Below are positions 23,172-32,204 of a stretch of DNA of 64,000 nt, piece by piece. This stretch comes from Methylomonas sp. AM2-LC (GTDB taxonomy: Bacteria; Pseudomonadota; Gammaproteobacteria; Methylococcales; Methylomonadaceae). The first letter of the stretch is position 1. Each line of letters begins with the position of its first letter. The stretch covers positions 2,542,001 to 2,606,000 of the forward strand of contig NZ_CP157005.1 in NCBI RefSeq assembly GCF_039904985.1. Reading direction: 5' to 3'. The translations under genes were made by a program, and so were the position numbers. Under the pieces are notes generated by a model. That model had not been told where the DNA came from and made no database searches. It saw only the letters and a program-made list of their open reading frames with translations.

Positions 23172-25610
23172 TCAGGCCTGTTTTTGTAAAGCTGTGTCAT
23201 AGAGTGCTTGTTCGAGCTCGTGCACGGCTTGGCTGTATTGCTCCAAGCTGCCAAAGATGCCGCGACGGATTTGCGTTTTGCTGCCGAACTGGTCAAAAGG
23301 CGGTAGTTCCAGAACCTTGGCATCTTCAATGTCCTGCACACCGTGATCGGCAAATTTCTCAAGCAGAGCCTCCAGCACAGCTCGGGCTTGTTCTCCGTAT
23401 TTACCAAACACATCGCGTTTTTTCACTTGGTTGGCGCGTTCGCGGCGAGTTAGCGGTTTTTGATCAAAGGCAACATGGGCAACCAGGTCAAAAGCATCAA
23501 GCTCAGTGCCGTTTGCTACCGCCTGTTGCAGGATGTCCAGAGGAACGCCATGTTCAGCGAGTTCTTCCAGTACTGCCTGTTTGCGCTCTGCACTGTTCCA
23601 GCGGCGCAGGAAGTTTGTGAGGCTGCCGAATTCAGTCTGCAAAGTTTTCTTGATGTCGTCCTTGAGCAAGACCCGGTAGTCCTCGGTCATGAGTTTGCCG
23701 TCAGCATCGAGGTATTGAGAGCGCTCGACCGCTACTTGCACGTTCACGTCGTCGATAAAGTATTTGACTCGACCTTCGCCACCATCGCCTCCACCTGTGT
23801 CATCGCCGGGTTCGGTATCGTCTTCGCCTGTGGTGCCGGGGCCATAGGGCGGCGGTTCCGGCTCGCCAATTCCAGGTGGATCGGTGATGTCTGGCGGTAC
23901 GACGGGCTCATCGGGCTTGGGTTCGTAGATGACTACCGGCTCGCCATCGAAATCCGGGTCGGCGAAAAGGCGGGTCGCACCCTTAAAGTCCATAATGGTG
24001 AAGTAGAGCTTCTGGTAATCCTCTCGTAAACGGGTGCCACGGCCAATGATCTGCTTGAACTCAGTCATTGAGTTGATGGTCTGGTCCAGTACGATGAGCT
24101 TGCAGGTCTTGGCGTCTACACCCGTCGTCAGTAACTTTGAGGTGGTGGCTATAACGGGATAAGGTTCGTCATTATCTATGAAATACGAAAGCTGAGCTTT
24201 GCCTTCGTTGTCATCGCCAGTAATGCGCATAACGTAGCGGCGATTGCCGGCGGCAGCTGGAATGAGTTTGACCAGTTCCTGGCGCATGCGTTCTGCGTGA
24301 TCCTGGTCGTCGCAGAATACAATCGTCTTGGCCAACGGATCGGTTGCCTTGAGGTATTCCCAGACCTTGCCGGCGACCAACTGGGTACGTTTTTCCAGTA
24401 CCAGATTGCGGTCAAAGTCCTTGGTGTTGTATTGCCGTTGTTCCAAGGCTTGACCGTGTTTATCGATCTTACCCGTTTCCGGCGTGTAGCCCACGGCGTC
24501 TACATCGGTGGCTATACGGATAACCTTGTACGGGGCGAGAAAACCGTCTTCAATACCTTGCTTTAGCGAGTAGGTGTAAACCGGATCGCCAAAATAGGTG
24601 ATGTTGCTGACATCTTTAGTTTCTTTGGGTGTGGCGGTAAGGCCCAAATGCGTGGCACCACTGAAGTAGGCCAGCACTTCCCGCCAGGCGGAATCTTCTG
24701 CAGCGCTGCCCCTGTGGCATTCGTCTATGACCACTAACTCAAAGAAATCGGCCGGAAACTGGCGAAAGATCTGCTTCCATTCTTCTTTGCCGGTCACCGC
24801 TTGATAGAGAGCAAGATAGATTTCGTAGTTTTTTTTGACTTCACGGTTTGTGACCTTGTGCATCACCTCGCCAAACGGTGCGAAGTCTTGCTGCATGGTT
24901 TGGTCAACCAGGATATTACGGTCGGCCAGAAACAGGATGCGTTTTTTGGATTTAGCCTTCCAAAGTCGCCAAATAATTTGGAAAGCGGTGTAGGTCTTTC
25001 CGGTGCCTGTAGCCATAACCAGCAACACGCGTTGCTGACCCTTGGCAATTGCTTCTATGGCGCGGTTGATCGCCACGCGCTGGTAATAGCACGGTTCCTT
25101 GCCGCTGCCATCGGTATGGAAAGGCTGTTCAACAAGTTTGACGGCTTCAGGAGCATACAACCCTTTCCATTGCTGGTACAGTGGCCAAAGATCATCAAAC
25201 GAAGGGAACTCGCTAAGTTGCAGCTCGCGTTCCACTGGTTGAGTGAGACCAGTGCGGTCGTGCAGCAAAAAGCCATCGCCATTACTGCTGATGGCAAACG
25301 GCGCATCCAGCATTTCGGCGTAGGCCAAAGCCTGTTGCATGCCATGCCCAACAGAAAACTTGGCCTGTTTGGCTTCGACAACTGCGATAGGCACGTTCGG
25401 TCTTGCATAAAGCACGAAATCGGCACGCTTGGGACCGCCTTTGGCTTCTGGATTTTTGATGCGTGCAGCGAGTTTGCCTCGCACCATGACGCGGCCGTCT
25501 GTGAGTTTTACTTCTTCACGAAACTGATGCTGCTGCCAACCGGCCTGCATGATGGAAGGCGTAATGAACTTGGTGCAGATATCTCGCTCACTGAGTTGGT
25601 ACTTGTCCAT
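23172..25610 (-). CDS. hsdR: Type I restriction endonuclease subunit HsdR
   Basis: This 812-residue translocating endonuclease starts at ATG 25610 (MDKYQLSERD), chosen because GGAGAG lies nine bases upstream and the remnant at 14567 begins the same way. The N-terminal nuclease domain has AVVEAKQAKFSVGHGMQQA (E-x-K near residue 85). The SF2 motor follows: Walker A VMATGTGKT near 200, DECH box VVIDECHRG near 295, LTATPKE near 322 and QIIGRGTRLRED near 525. An acidic, Pro/Gly-rich linker (GEPEPPPYGPGTTGEDD) precedes the EcoEI_R_C-type C-terminal domain. It belongs to the operon that starts with the HTH gene. Confidence 0.94.
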   Translation of the reverse strand: MDKYQLSERDICTKFITPSIMQAGWQQHQFREEVKLTDGRVMVRGKLAARIKNPEAKGGPKRADFVLYARPNVPIAVVEAKQAKFSVGHGMQQALAYAEMLDAPFAISSNGDGFLLHDRTGLTQPVERELQLSEFPSFDDLWPLYQQWKGLYAPEAVKLVEQPFHTDGSGKEPCYYQRVAINRAIEAIAKGQQRVLLVMATGTGKTYTAFQIIWRLWKAKSKKRILFLADRNILVDQTMQQDFAPFGEVMHKVTNREVKKNYEIYLALYQAVTGKEEWKQIFRQFPADFFELVVIDECHRGSAAEDSAWREVLAYFSGATHLGLTATPKETKDVSNITYFGDPVYTYSLKQGIEDGFLAPYKVIRIATDVDAVGYTPETGKIDKHGQALEQRQYNTKDFDRNLVLEKRTQLVAGKVWEYLKATDPLAKTIVFCDDQDHAERMRQELVKLIPAAAGNRRYVMRITGDDNEGKAQLSYFIDNDEPYPVIATTSKLLTTGVDAKTCKLIVLDQTINSMTEFKQIIGRGTRLREDYQKLYFTIMDFKGATRLFADPDFDGEPVVIYEPKPDEPVVPPDITDPPGIGEPEPPPYGPGTTGEDDTEPGDDTGGGDGGEGRVKYFIDDVNVQVAVERSQYLDADGKLMTEDYRVLLKDDIKKTLQTEFGSLTNFLRRWNSAERKQAVLEELAEHGVPLDILQQAVANGTELDAFDLVAHVAFDQKPLTRRERANQVKKRDVFGKYGEQARAVLEALLEKFADHGVQDIEDAKVLELPPFDQFGSKTQIRRGIFGSLEQYSQAVHELEQALYDTALQKQA

Positions 25611-25627
25611 GGCCGCATGCTCTCCCA

Positions 25628-25822
25628 TTAATCGCGCTCTTGCTCTTCATTCGCACCGCCAGCACGCACCCATTCATCAACCTCGGACAACTGAAATTTC
25701 CACAGTCGCCCAATCTTGTGCGCTGGCAAACCCTTGTGCTCACGCCAGCGGTAGACGGTGTCTTTAACCACGCCCAGATGCTGGGCAACTTGTTCTGCGG
25801 TGACCCACGATTCAGCTTTCAT
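25628..25822 (-). CDS. Excisionase-family/MerR-like helix-turn-helix protein
   Basis: This 64-residue DNA-binding protein has one winged helix-turn-helix (WVTAEQVAQHLGVVKDTVYRWREHKGLPAHKIGRLWKFQLSEVDEWV), the pattern of the excisionase-family HTH_17 domain. It is the first gene of the restriction operon, ending 17 bases before the preferred hsdR start. Small proteins of this type commonly lead type I loci and probably regulate them. An ATP-independent role in excision of an island is possible but there is no integrase nearby. Confidence 0.85.
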   Translation of the reverse strand: MKAESWVTAEQVAQHLGVVKDTVYRWREHKGLPAHKIGRLWKFQLSEVDEWVRAGGANEEQERD

Positions 25823-26750
25823 GGAATTTGCACTCAGGCTTTGACCTTCATAGTAGTCTTAAATAGACTTAAGTCTAGCAGAATGCCAGCTTAATGGCTA
25901 TGAGAACCTAGTAGAGCACAGCTAATTTGGCTTATTGTTGCTACAGAGGGAAGAAAGCCGACGACAATGTACAAGTTGAGATGCTGTTAGTGAATCTCAT
26001 GTCAATTGTGTTTGATGTCTGTCGAGAAAAACGACTGATATGCAGAGTTAAAATCTAGCAAAAACAACAAAACGACACTAAAGTGTCATGGAATTTTGCT
26101 GAATGCCTTATCCTGCAAGGCTTTCAGTATTTTTTGACTTCCCAAAAATAACCCGTTCGGATCGTCAGTTTTTTAGTAATTTTATAATATCAGACTTTTC
26201 GTCTTGAGAATAAAAGTTTAATGGTGAATGTTTGCTGCTGCAAAGGCTCATAGGGCTGCTTTATCCAATAAGGAGACTCAATGGGCATCATTATTCGCCA
26301 ACGTGACTTCTAGTCGCGGCTGCTTATAAAATTTATGGGACTTTAGTGTCGTTTGTTTAAACTTATCCAACAAATTCACTACGATCCTGCTCAAAGATTT
26401 TTTTCGCCTGTTCAACTGCTTCACTGCTTGTCGTATGTTCGATAACGCACCGACTTAACGCACTGACCAACCTAGTATTGCTACAACCGATACCCTCTCT
26501 CAGGGACACCGCTCGTTTAACGGCGGTTTTCAAACTTTTTACCTGCCATTAAATTGGAATTATTGATTGGCTGGTTTTGGTCGCTATGGATAGTTACACA
26601 TAGCGGTTATTGCATAGAACCCACTATGTAGTAGCTCTCCATTTTGGACTGCTCCTCGTGAGCCGGAATACCTTATAAGGGGTAATGTGCATATTTGTAT
26701 CGGCGCCAACAAACTAACCTCATCCATTTTTTCAAATAAAAGAGCCTACT
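25823..26750. other. Intergenic region between the defence operon and the egt genes
   Basis: No convincing gene is seen in 928 bases between divergent operons. It holds the inverted-repeat element at 26066-26357 and a GC-rich hairpin (ACCGC and GCGGT with TTTT after it) near 26507-26533. Promoters for both divergent operons must lie here, but I cannot place them with confidence. Confidence 0.6.
26066..26357. mobile_element. About 290 bp inverted-repeat element
   Basis: ACGACACTAAAG at 26072-26083 is repeated in inverted form as CTTTAGTGTCGT at 26341-26352. Similarity continues inward on both sides (CAT..A.TTTT) and outward through an A-rich stretch. It carries no gene and looks like a miniature transposable element. 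Confidence 0.5.
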
Positions 26751-27041
26751 GTGCCAAGAGCCATCTGGAATGACCAAGTGATCGCCGAAGCGCCATTAAA
26801 CGAAATACAGCAGGTGGAAGGTAATATTTACTTTCCACCCTCGGCTGTAAATCCTGAATTTCTTCTACCTAGCACCACGCATACTATCTGCGCCTGGAAG
26901 GGTGTCGCCAGTTATTATCATCTTTCTGTCAATAACAAGTTAAATAAAGATGCAGCCTGGTTTTATCCTGAAACCAGCAGTAAGGCTAGTCATATTCAGA
27001 ATTTCATTGCATTTTGGCGTGGCGTCGAAGTCGTTGAATAA
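26751..27041 (+). CDS. DUF427-family protein
   Basis: This 96-residue DUF427 protein starts at GTG 26751. Diagnostic stretches are AIWNDQVIAEA, EGNIYFPPSAVN, STTHTICAWKGVASYY and AAWFYPET..., ending IAFWRGVEVVE, which cover the whole domain. Biochemical function is unknown; the domain is a small beta barrel. It ends 53 bases before egtB on the same strand, which suggests it is co-expressed with ergothioneine synthesis, but no role in that pathway is established. Confidence 0.85.
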   Translation: MPRAIWNDQVIAEAPLNEIQQVEGNIYFPPSAVNPEFLLPSTTHTICAWKGVASYYHLSVNNKLNKDAAWFYPETSSKASHIQNFIAFWRGVEVVE

Positions 27042-27094
27042 ACACTCTCAATGGTTTTGGCACAGAATTTTTAGTATTACTGGAGTCAAGAGTG

Positions 27095-28354
27095 ATGCAA
27101 CAGACAGACACCTGCAAACTGCTCTTAGGACGGTTTGTGCGAATTCGAGCAGTCAGCAAATCGCTTTGCGCAACCCTTGAAATCGAGGATTATTGTGTTC
27201 AAACCATGCAGAATGTCAGCCCGCCAAAGTGGCATTTGGCGCATACCACCTGGTTCTTCGAGCAGTTCATCCTGCTTCCCTATTTAACAGCTTATCAAGC
27301 GTATCATCCCGGCTTTGCGTATCTGTTCAACTCGTATTATGAAACCCTAGGCAGTTTTTTTCCCAGGCATGCCCGCGGTAGTCTGTCTCGCCCAACTGTG
27401 GTGGAAATTTACAATTATCGCCAACATGTTGAGTCTGCGCTGCAAGAACTAGTCTCTAATCCGCCGGAGCAATATGTTTTGGAAATATGCCAACGCTTGG
27501 CTTTGGGTATCGAACATGAGATTCAGCATCAAGAACTTTTACTAATGGATATTAAATACAATTTTTTCGTCAATCCGCTTAAACCGACTTATGCCAAGCA
27601 AACCAGCTTGTCGGAGATTTCATTTCTGATGGAGATGGGTTGGCAGGAATACGCGGTAGAAATTGTGGAAACCGGTCATCAGGGCGACAGTTTTTGCTTT
27701 GACAACGAGCGGCCCAAACATAAAAGCTTTTTGCAGGACTTTAAGCTGGCGAATAGATTGGTGACTAATACGGAATACCTGGCTTTTATCGATGATGCCG
27801 GTTATGAACGCGCTGCTTTATGGCTAGCCGATGGCTGGCAAACCATCAATACTCAAGCTTGGCATGCGCCGCTTTACTGGTTTAAAGAACAGGGTGACTG
27901 GTGGCAATTTACTCTCTCCGGCATACAATCTCTTGATCCCAATCAGCCTGTTGCCCACATCAGCTATTATGAGGCCGATGCCTATGCTCGCTGGCTCGGT
28001 AAGCGTTTGCCAACTGAGCAGGAATGGGAGTCTGTCGCCGTCAGCTTGCCAATCGAGGGCAATTTTCTTGAATCCGGCGTCCTGCATCCGCAAGCTGCAC
28101 AGTATTCCGGCATGACTCAGCTTTTTGGCGATTTATGGGAGTGGACCCAAAGCCCCTATACGGCTTATCCCGGCTTTAAGCCTTTGCCGGATTCGCTGGG
28201 TGAATACAACGCTAAGTTTATGAGCAATCAGATGGTTTTGCGCGGAGGCTGCTGTGCGACGGCATTAGAGCATATACGACCCAGTTACCGGAATTTTTAC
28301 CATCCGGATGACCGCTGGCTGTTTTCGGGGCTGCGGTTGGCGGAGGATGCATAA
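27095..28354 (+). CDS. egtB: Ergothioneine biosynthesis sulfoxide synthase EgtB
   Basis: This 419-residue non-haem iron enzyme joins a thiol to trimethylhistidine in ergothioneine synthesis. The N-terminal DinB-like domain carries the iron ligands: His in WHLAHTTWF (near residue 50) and the H-x-x-x-H of IEHEIQHQELL (near 141 and 145). The C-terminal formylglycine-generating-enzyme-like domain includes RLVTNTEYLAFIDDAGYE, RLPTEQEWE, LFGDLWEWTQSPY and VLRGGCCAT, ending FSGLRLAED. I chose ATG 27095, nine bases after GGAG; GTG at 27092 is also possible. Its stop shares a base with egtD (TAATG). Confidence 0.95.
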   Translation: MQQTDTCKLLLGRFVRIRAVSKSLCATLEIEDYCVQTMQNVSPPKWHLAHTTWFFEQFILLPYLTAYQAYHPGFAYLFNSYYETLGSFFPRHARGSLSRPTVVEIYNYRQHVESALQELVSNPPEQYVLEICQRLALGIEHEIQHQELLLMDIKYNFFVNPLKPTYAKQTSLSEISFLMEMGWQEYAVEIVETGHQGDSFCFDNERPKHKSFLQDFKLANRLVTNTEYLAFIDDAGYERAALWLADGWQTINTQAWHAPLYWFKEQGDWWQFTLSGIQSLDPNQPVAHISYYEADAYARWLGKRLPTEQEWESVAVSLPIEGNFLESGVLHPQAAQYSGMTQLFGDLWEWTQSPYTAYPGFKPLPDSLGEYNAKFMSNQMVLRGGCCATALEHIRPSYRNFYHPDDRWLFSGLRLAEDA

Positions 28355-29316
28355 TGCTCATTAAAGAATTAGTAAAGCAGGTGGCAAAAACAGAAGATGA
28401 TTTCTTGGCGGCCGTCCAGTTCGGACTGCGATGCCGGCAACGCGCCATCCCCCCTAAGTTTTTTTATGATTTGCGTGGCTCGCAACTCTTTGAAAAAATC
28501 TGCGAAACGCCGGAATATTATCCAACTCGCATCGAAACTTGGATATTCAAGCAATACGGTGCAGAAATGGCAGAAATGCTAGGCCTGTCCTGTTTACTAA
28601 TCGAGCTTGGCAGTGGCAGCGCCATTAAGACACCCTTGCTCCTACAGCATTTTGCGGACGATGCCGTATACATGCCAATCGATATATGCGAACCGCATTT
28701 ATTGCAAAGTACGCAACGACTCAAATTTATATTTCCGGCGATACAGATGCATCCGTTGTGCGCTGACTATATGCATATTCACAGTTTGGGGTTGGATGAA
28801 TTTAACCAGCGACGGCGGGTTATTTTCTTTCCTGGTTCGACCATAGGCAATTGTTTGCCGAGCGAAGCCATTCAATTACTTAAACAGGCAGCTCAGTTGG
28901 CGGGTGCTGACGGTGGTTTACTGATAGGCGTTGACTGTAAAAAATCGAGCAGGTTATTGAATGCTGCCTATAATGACGCCAACGGCTATACAGCCGCTTT
29001 CAATCTCAATTTACTGCTGCGCATACAAAATGAACTAGGCGCGGAATTAGATGTGCATGGTTTTGCCCACCTCGCTTATTACAATAGTTCTGCAGGCCGC
29101 ATCGAAATGCATTTGGTCAGTCGCCGCCCGCAATTGATTAGATTGGAAAACGAAACCTTTGAATTTTCCGAAGGTGAAACCATTCATACTGAAAACTCGT
29201 ATAAATATACGGATCAAGAGTTTAATAAACTAGCCATTCAGGCTGGATGGCAGGCAAAAATGTGCTGGGCAGACCCTGATGGCTTGTTCAACGTACATTA
29301 TTTTGTGGGTGCATAG
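28354..29316 (+). CDS. egtD: L-histidine N-alpha-methyltransferase EgtD
   Basis: This 320-residue SAM-dependent enzyme trimethylates histidine to hercynine, the first step of ergothioneine synthesis. Visible features are PPKFFYDLRGSQLFEKIC, the Tyr-rich PEYYPTRIE, the SAM loop LIELGSGSAIKTPLLL (near residue 80), VIFFPGSTIGN (near 156) and GLLIGVDCKKSSR; the end IQAGWQAKMCWADPDGLFNVHYF is typical. It overlaps egtB by one base, so EgtB and EgtD are made together. Genes for EgtC and EgtE are not present, as in many bacteria with the short pathway. Confidence 0.95.
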   Translation: MLIKELVKQVAKTEDDFLAAVQFGLRCRQRAIPPKFFYDLRGSQLFEKICETPEYYPTRIETWIFKQYGAEMAEMLGLSCLLIELGSGSAIKTPLLLQHFADDAVYMPIDICEPHLLQSTQRLKFIFPAIQMHPLCADYMHIHSLGLDEFNQRRRVIFFPGSTIGNCLPSEAIQLLKQAAQLAGADGGLLIGVDCKKSSRLLNAAYNDANGYTAAFNLNLLLRIQNELGAELDVHGFAHLAYYNSSAGRIEMHLVSRRPQLIRLENETFEFSEGETIHTENSYKYTDQEFNKLAIQAGWQAKMCWADPDGLFNVHYFVGA

Positions 29317-29443
29317 TAGAGCCGTAGTCAGGGCGGGTTGGGTGCGCGCATAATATTATATATAATTTTTGAATGAAATGGGGGTGATAGGGTTTTATGT
29401 TAGACTAAACCCTAGTCAAAATGAAAACATTCAAATTGTAAGC

Positions 29444-30736
29444 ATGCAAAATCAGTTTTTACCAAAACGCTTGCGGTATATTTGCAGCGGTTGCATTGGC
29501 AACCTAGTCGAATATTTCGACTGGGCAATCTATGCCACTTTTAGCTTGTACTTTGCACCAGTGTTCTTCCCCGCAGGGGATCAAACTGCGCAACTGCTTA
29601 ATAACGCCGCCGTGTTTGCCGTGGGCTTCATTTTTCGTCCATTGGGTGGCTGGTTACTCGGCGGTCTGGCCGACCGTAAAGGACGCAAGGCCTCGCTGCT
29701 GCTTTCGGTCAGCCTGATGTGTTTTGGTTCACTTTTAATTGCCTGCTTACCCGGTTACGCTACAATCGGCAACTGGGCTCCAGCCTTACTGGTTTTCGCC
29801 CGGATGGTGCAGGGGTTCAGCTTAGGTGGTGAATACGGTAGTTCGGCTACCTATCTTAGTGAAATGTCCACATCAGACCGGCGCGGTTTTTATTCCAGCT
29901 TCCAGTACGTTACTATTGTCTTGGGTCAGTTGCTGGCCTTGGGCTTGTTAGTCCTATTGCAAAAAGTCATGCTAAGTAGCGAACAACTCCACGCATGGGG
30001 ATGGCGGATTCCTTTTGTCGTCGGTGCTGCTCTTGCAATCATCGCACTCTGGTTGCGTAGCCATATGGCAGAGACCGCTGATTTTGTCGAACACCAATCA
30101 TACTCAAGCAGTCATGCCCATCTACGGGAGTTACTTCGCTACCCTGGTGCAATAGTCACTGTTATCGCCCTGACGGCGGGGGGAACGGTTTCCTTTTACA
30201 CTTTTACCGTCTATATGCAGAAATACTTGGTTAACACCACAGGGTTTAGCAAAGACGATGCGACATTGGTTTCTTCCCTCGCGCTGCTTTTTTTTATGTT
30301 TATTCAGCCGATTTTCGGCCTTATATCGGACTATATTGGACGACGTGCCATGCTAATTGCTTTTGGTGTCTGCGCCACGGCGTTTACTGTGCCTTTATTT
30401 GACTTGTTATCAAGACCACAAAGTATGGCATCAGCTCTCATGTGGTACAGTTGTGCCTTGTTGATAACATCTGGTTATACATCAGTTAATGCCATAGTCA
30501 AAGCTGAATTATTCCCGGTGCATATTCGTGCCTTGGGGGTTGGCTTCCCTTACGCAATCACGGTCTCACTGCTTGGTGGCACCGCCGAATACTTGGCTTT
30601 ATGGGTCAAAAGTCTCGGCCACCCGGAGTGGTTTTATTATTACGTCAGCGGCTGCGCCGTCTGCTCCTTAATGGTAGCCTTAATTATGAAAGAATCCAAA
30701 GACCATTCGGCAATCGACATGGAATCAAGTCACTGA
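29444..30736 (+). CDS. MFS transporter, metabolite:proton symporter (MHS) family
   Basis: This 430-residue, 12-helix permease shows MHS features: IGNLVEYFDWAIYATFS in helix 1, the loop FIFRPLGGWLLGGLADRKGRK, and RMVQGFSLGGEYGSSATYLSE in helix 4. Known relatives carry proline/betaine, alpha-ketoglutarate, shikimate or citrate; the substrate cannot be read here. I chose ATG 29444 because the protein then starts at the usual place. It lies 127 bases after egtD in the same direction. Because hercynine and ergothioneine are betaines, import of a related betaine is conceivable; that is inference from position only. Confidence 0.85.
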   Translation: MQNQFLPKRLRYICSGCIGNLVEYFDWAIYATFSLYFAPVFFPAGDQTAQLLNNAAVFAVGFIFRPLGGWLLGGLADRKGRKASLLLSVSLMCFGSLLIACLPGYATIGNWAPALLVFARMVQGFSLGGEYGSSATYLSEMSTSDRRGFYSSFQYVTIVLGQLLALGLLVLLQKVMLSSEQLHAWGWRIPFVVGAALAIIALWLRSHMAETADFVEHQSYSSSHAHLRELLRYPGAIVTVIALTAGGTVSFYTFTVYMQKYLVNTTGFSKDDATLVSSLALLFFMFIQPIFGLISDYIGRRAMLIAFGVCATAFTVPLFDLLSRPQSMASALMWYSCALLITSGYTSVNAIVKAELFPVHIRALGVGFPYAITVSLLGGTAEYLALWVKSLGHPEWFYYYVSGCAVCSLMVALIMKESKDHSAIDMESSH

Positions 30737-31571
30737 CTGTCAGTGTTTAGTTTACCTTATGAATTAAGCATACAAAGCCTAACTGGGGTGCTGTGGAACA
30801 AGCCCCAAAAGTCTACCCTGTGCTGAGCCTAAAAACCAGCTAATCCTAGTCATTAGTATACGTTTATCGTTACAAGTTTTGGGTTTAGACAGTAGGTATC
30901 TACTCTAAGACTTACCCCAAAATAGTGACAAAACTTCAGTATAACAGCTCCGAATATTGTGCGCGCGTACGTCGTTTTGCGTTACCTCCATCTTGTTTGG
31001 TCCACTAAAAACGATTTTTGATGGGTACAGTCACAATAATTTTGTCAGTTAGCCTTGTATAAAAAACAAATACAAGCTACGCTTAAAGTCATTCTTCTTT
31101 TATAATTGTTTTTAATTTACAATACCTTACAATTTATAAGTGAAATAGGGCGTATTCAGAATGTTTGATTGTAGACGAGAGTAACATGTAGCGCTTGATG
31201 CTGAAGGGAACTTCGATAAACCACCCTTCGATACAGCTCAGGAGAAGCCTGTCGAAGCATAAAAACCAGGTTTTTCGAAGATCCCTGAAGATAATGATCG
31301 TAGTTGCTCACTGTGCCTGAATACTGTTGAAGCAATCTAGGGGCGAAAGGGTAGAGACAGAGCGAAGGGGCGCAGTTTTGATATCGTTACTGAACTACAA
31401 AATGCCTGTTATGGAAGGCGGGGTGGCCGAAAAACTAATTTGGTCACTGCATACACAGGCCAGAATTGCCGTTTTTAAAGGCAAACGTCCAATAATTGGT
31501 GCAAAATTTAGCCATTCAGCTAAAGATTGATTTTATCTCCAAAACCATTACCGAAATGAAGATTAAACGCT
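30737..31571. other. Intergenic region with repeat remnants
   Basis: Bases 30824-30910 are a diverged copy of the dispersed repeat (matching 533-620: TGCTGAGC, CATTAG, TTTATCG.TACAAGTTTTGGG). A REP-like palindrome (CCCTTCGATACAGCTC...GAGAAGCCTGTCGAAG) lies at about 31221-31258. A 67-residue frame at 31327-31530 contains NYKMPVMEGG, faintly like a response-regulator phosphorylation loop, but has no other support. Confidence 0.55.
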
Positions 31572-32198
31572 ATGTCAGATAATCATGAATTTAGTAATGC
31601 CGTTTTTCTTGACGCCGTCACAGAAATATTAAATATAGGTATTGGTTCTGCAGGCAGTGTACTCAGTGAAATGGTTAACGATGACGTTAAACTGACTGTA
31701 CCTGGGGTTATGTTTATCTCCCAGCCCGACGCTTTACAGATATTGGAACAAAATACCCAGCAGGCAGTCAGTGGTGTCAGTCAGCATTTTTCCGGGATGA
31801 TGACGGGCGATGTATTGTTGCTGTTTCCCGAAGCAAATTGCCTAAAGTTGGTTAGAACAATATTACAACAGGATATATCGCTAGATGATCTGACCGAGAT
31901 GGAGCAGGAAGCCATGACAGAAATTGGTAACGTTATTTTAAATAGCTGTTTGTGCAGTATTGCCGATAGATTTAAACAACAAATTACCAGTGGTATTCCA
32001 GAGTTCTTAAAAAGTTCGTTAAGCAATATTCTTTTTAATGCAAATTTAATTAACAAAGTAGAAGCCTGTGTTTTACTGTTGAACGTGGAGTTTTCCATTG
32101 CTACAAACCAGATAGACGGTTATGTGTCTGTAGTAATGGATATAGAGTCAATGGCATTTTTTAAGCAAAACATAGAGCAATACTATCTGCAAATATAG
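31572..32198 (+). CDS. cheC: CheC/CheX-family CheY-P phosphatase
   Basis: This 208-residue protein is of the CheC family, which removes phosphate from CheY-like receivers. Two copies of the active-site pattern are visible: AVTEILNIGIGSAGSVLSE (near residues 15-33), with Glu and Asn three apart, and EQEAMTEIGNVILNSC (near 113-128). Two active sites are typical of CheC rather than CheX. It is seven bases before the hybrid kinase gene, so its target may be one of the receivers in the two proteins encoded next rather than a flagellar CheY. Confidence 0.85.
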   Translation: MSDNHEFSNAVFLDAVTEILNIGIGSAGSVLSEMVNDDVKLTVPGVMFISQPDALQILEQNTQQAVSGVSQHFSGMMTGDVLLLFPEANCLKLVRTILQQDISLDDLTEMEQEAMTEIGNVILNSCLCSIADRFKQQITSGIPEFLKSSLSNILFNANLINKVEACVLLLNVEFSIATNQIDGYVSVVMDIESMAFFKQNIEQYYLQI

Positions 32199-32204
32199 GT
32201 TTTT

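Noticed and set aside
24801..25631. 276-residue plus-strand ORF
   Set aside because: It lies entirely opposite hsdR, whose motifs are unambiguous.
31327..31530. 67-residue ORF containing NYKMPVMEGG, perhaps a CheY remnant
   Set aside because: Only one short motif resembles a receiver; the rest does not, and there is no start or fold support.
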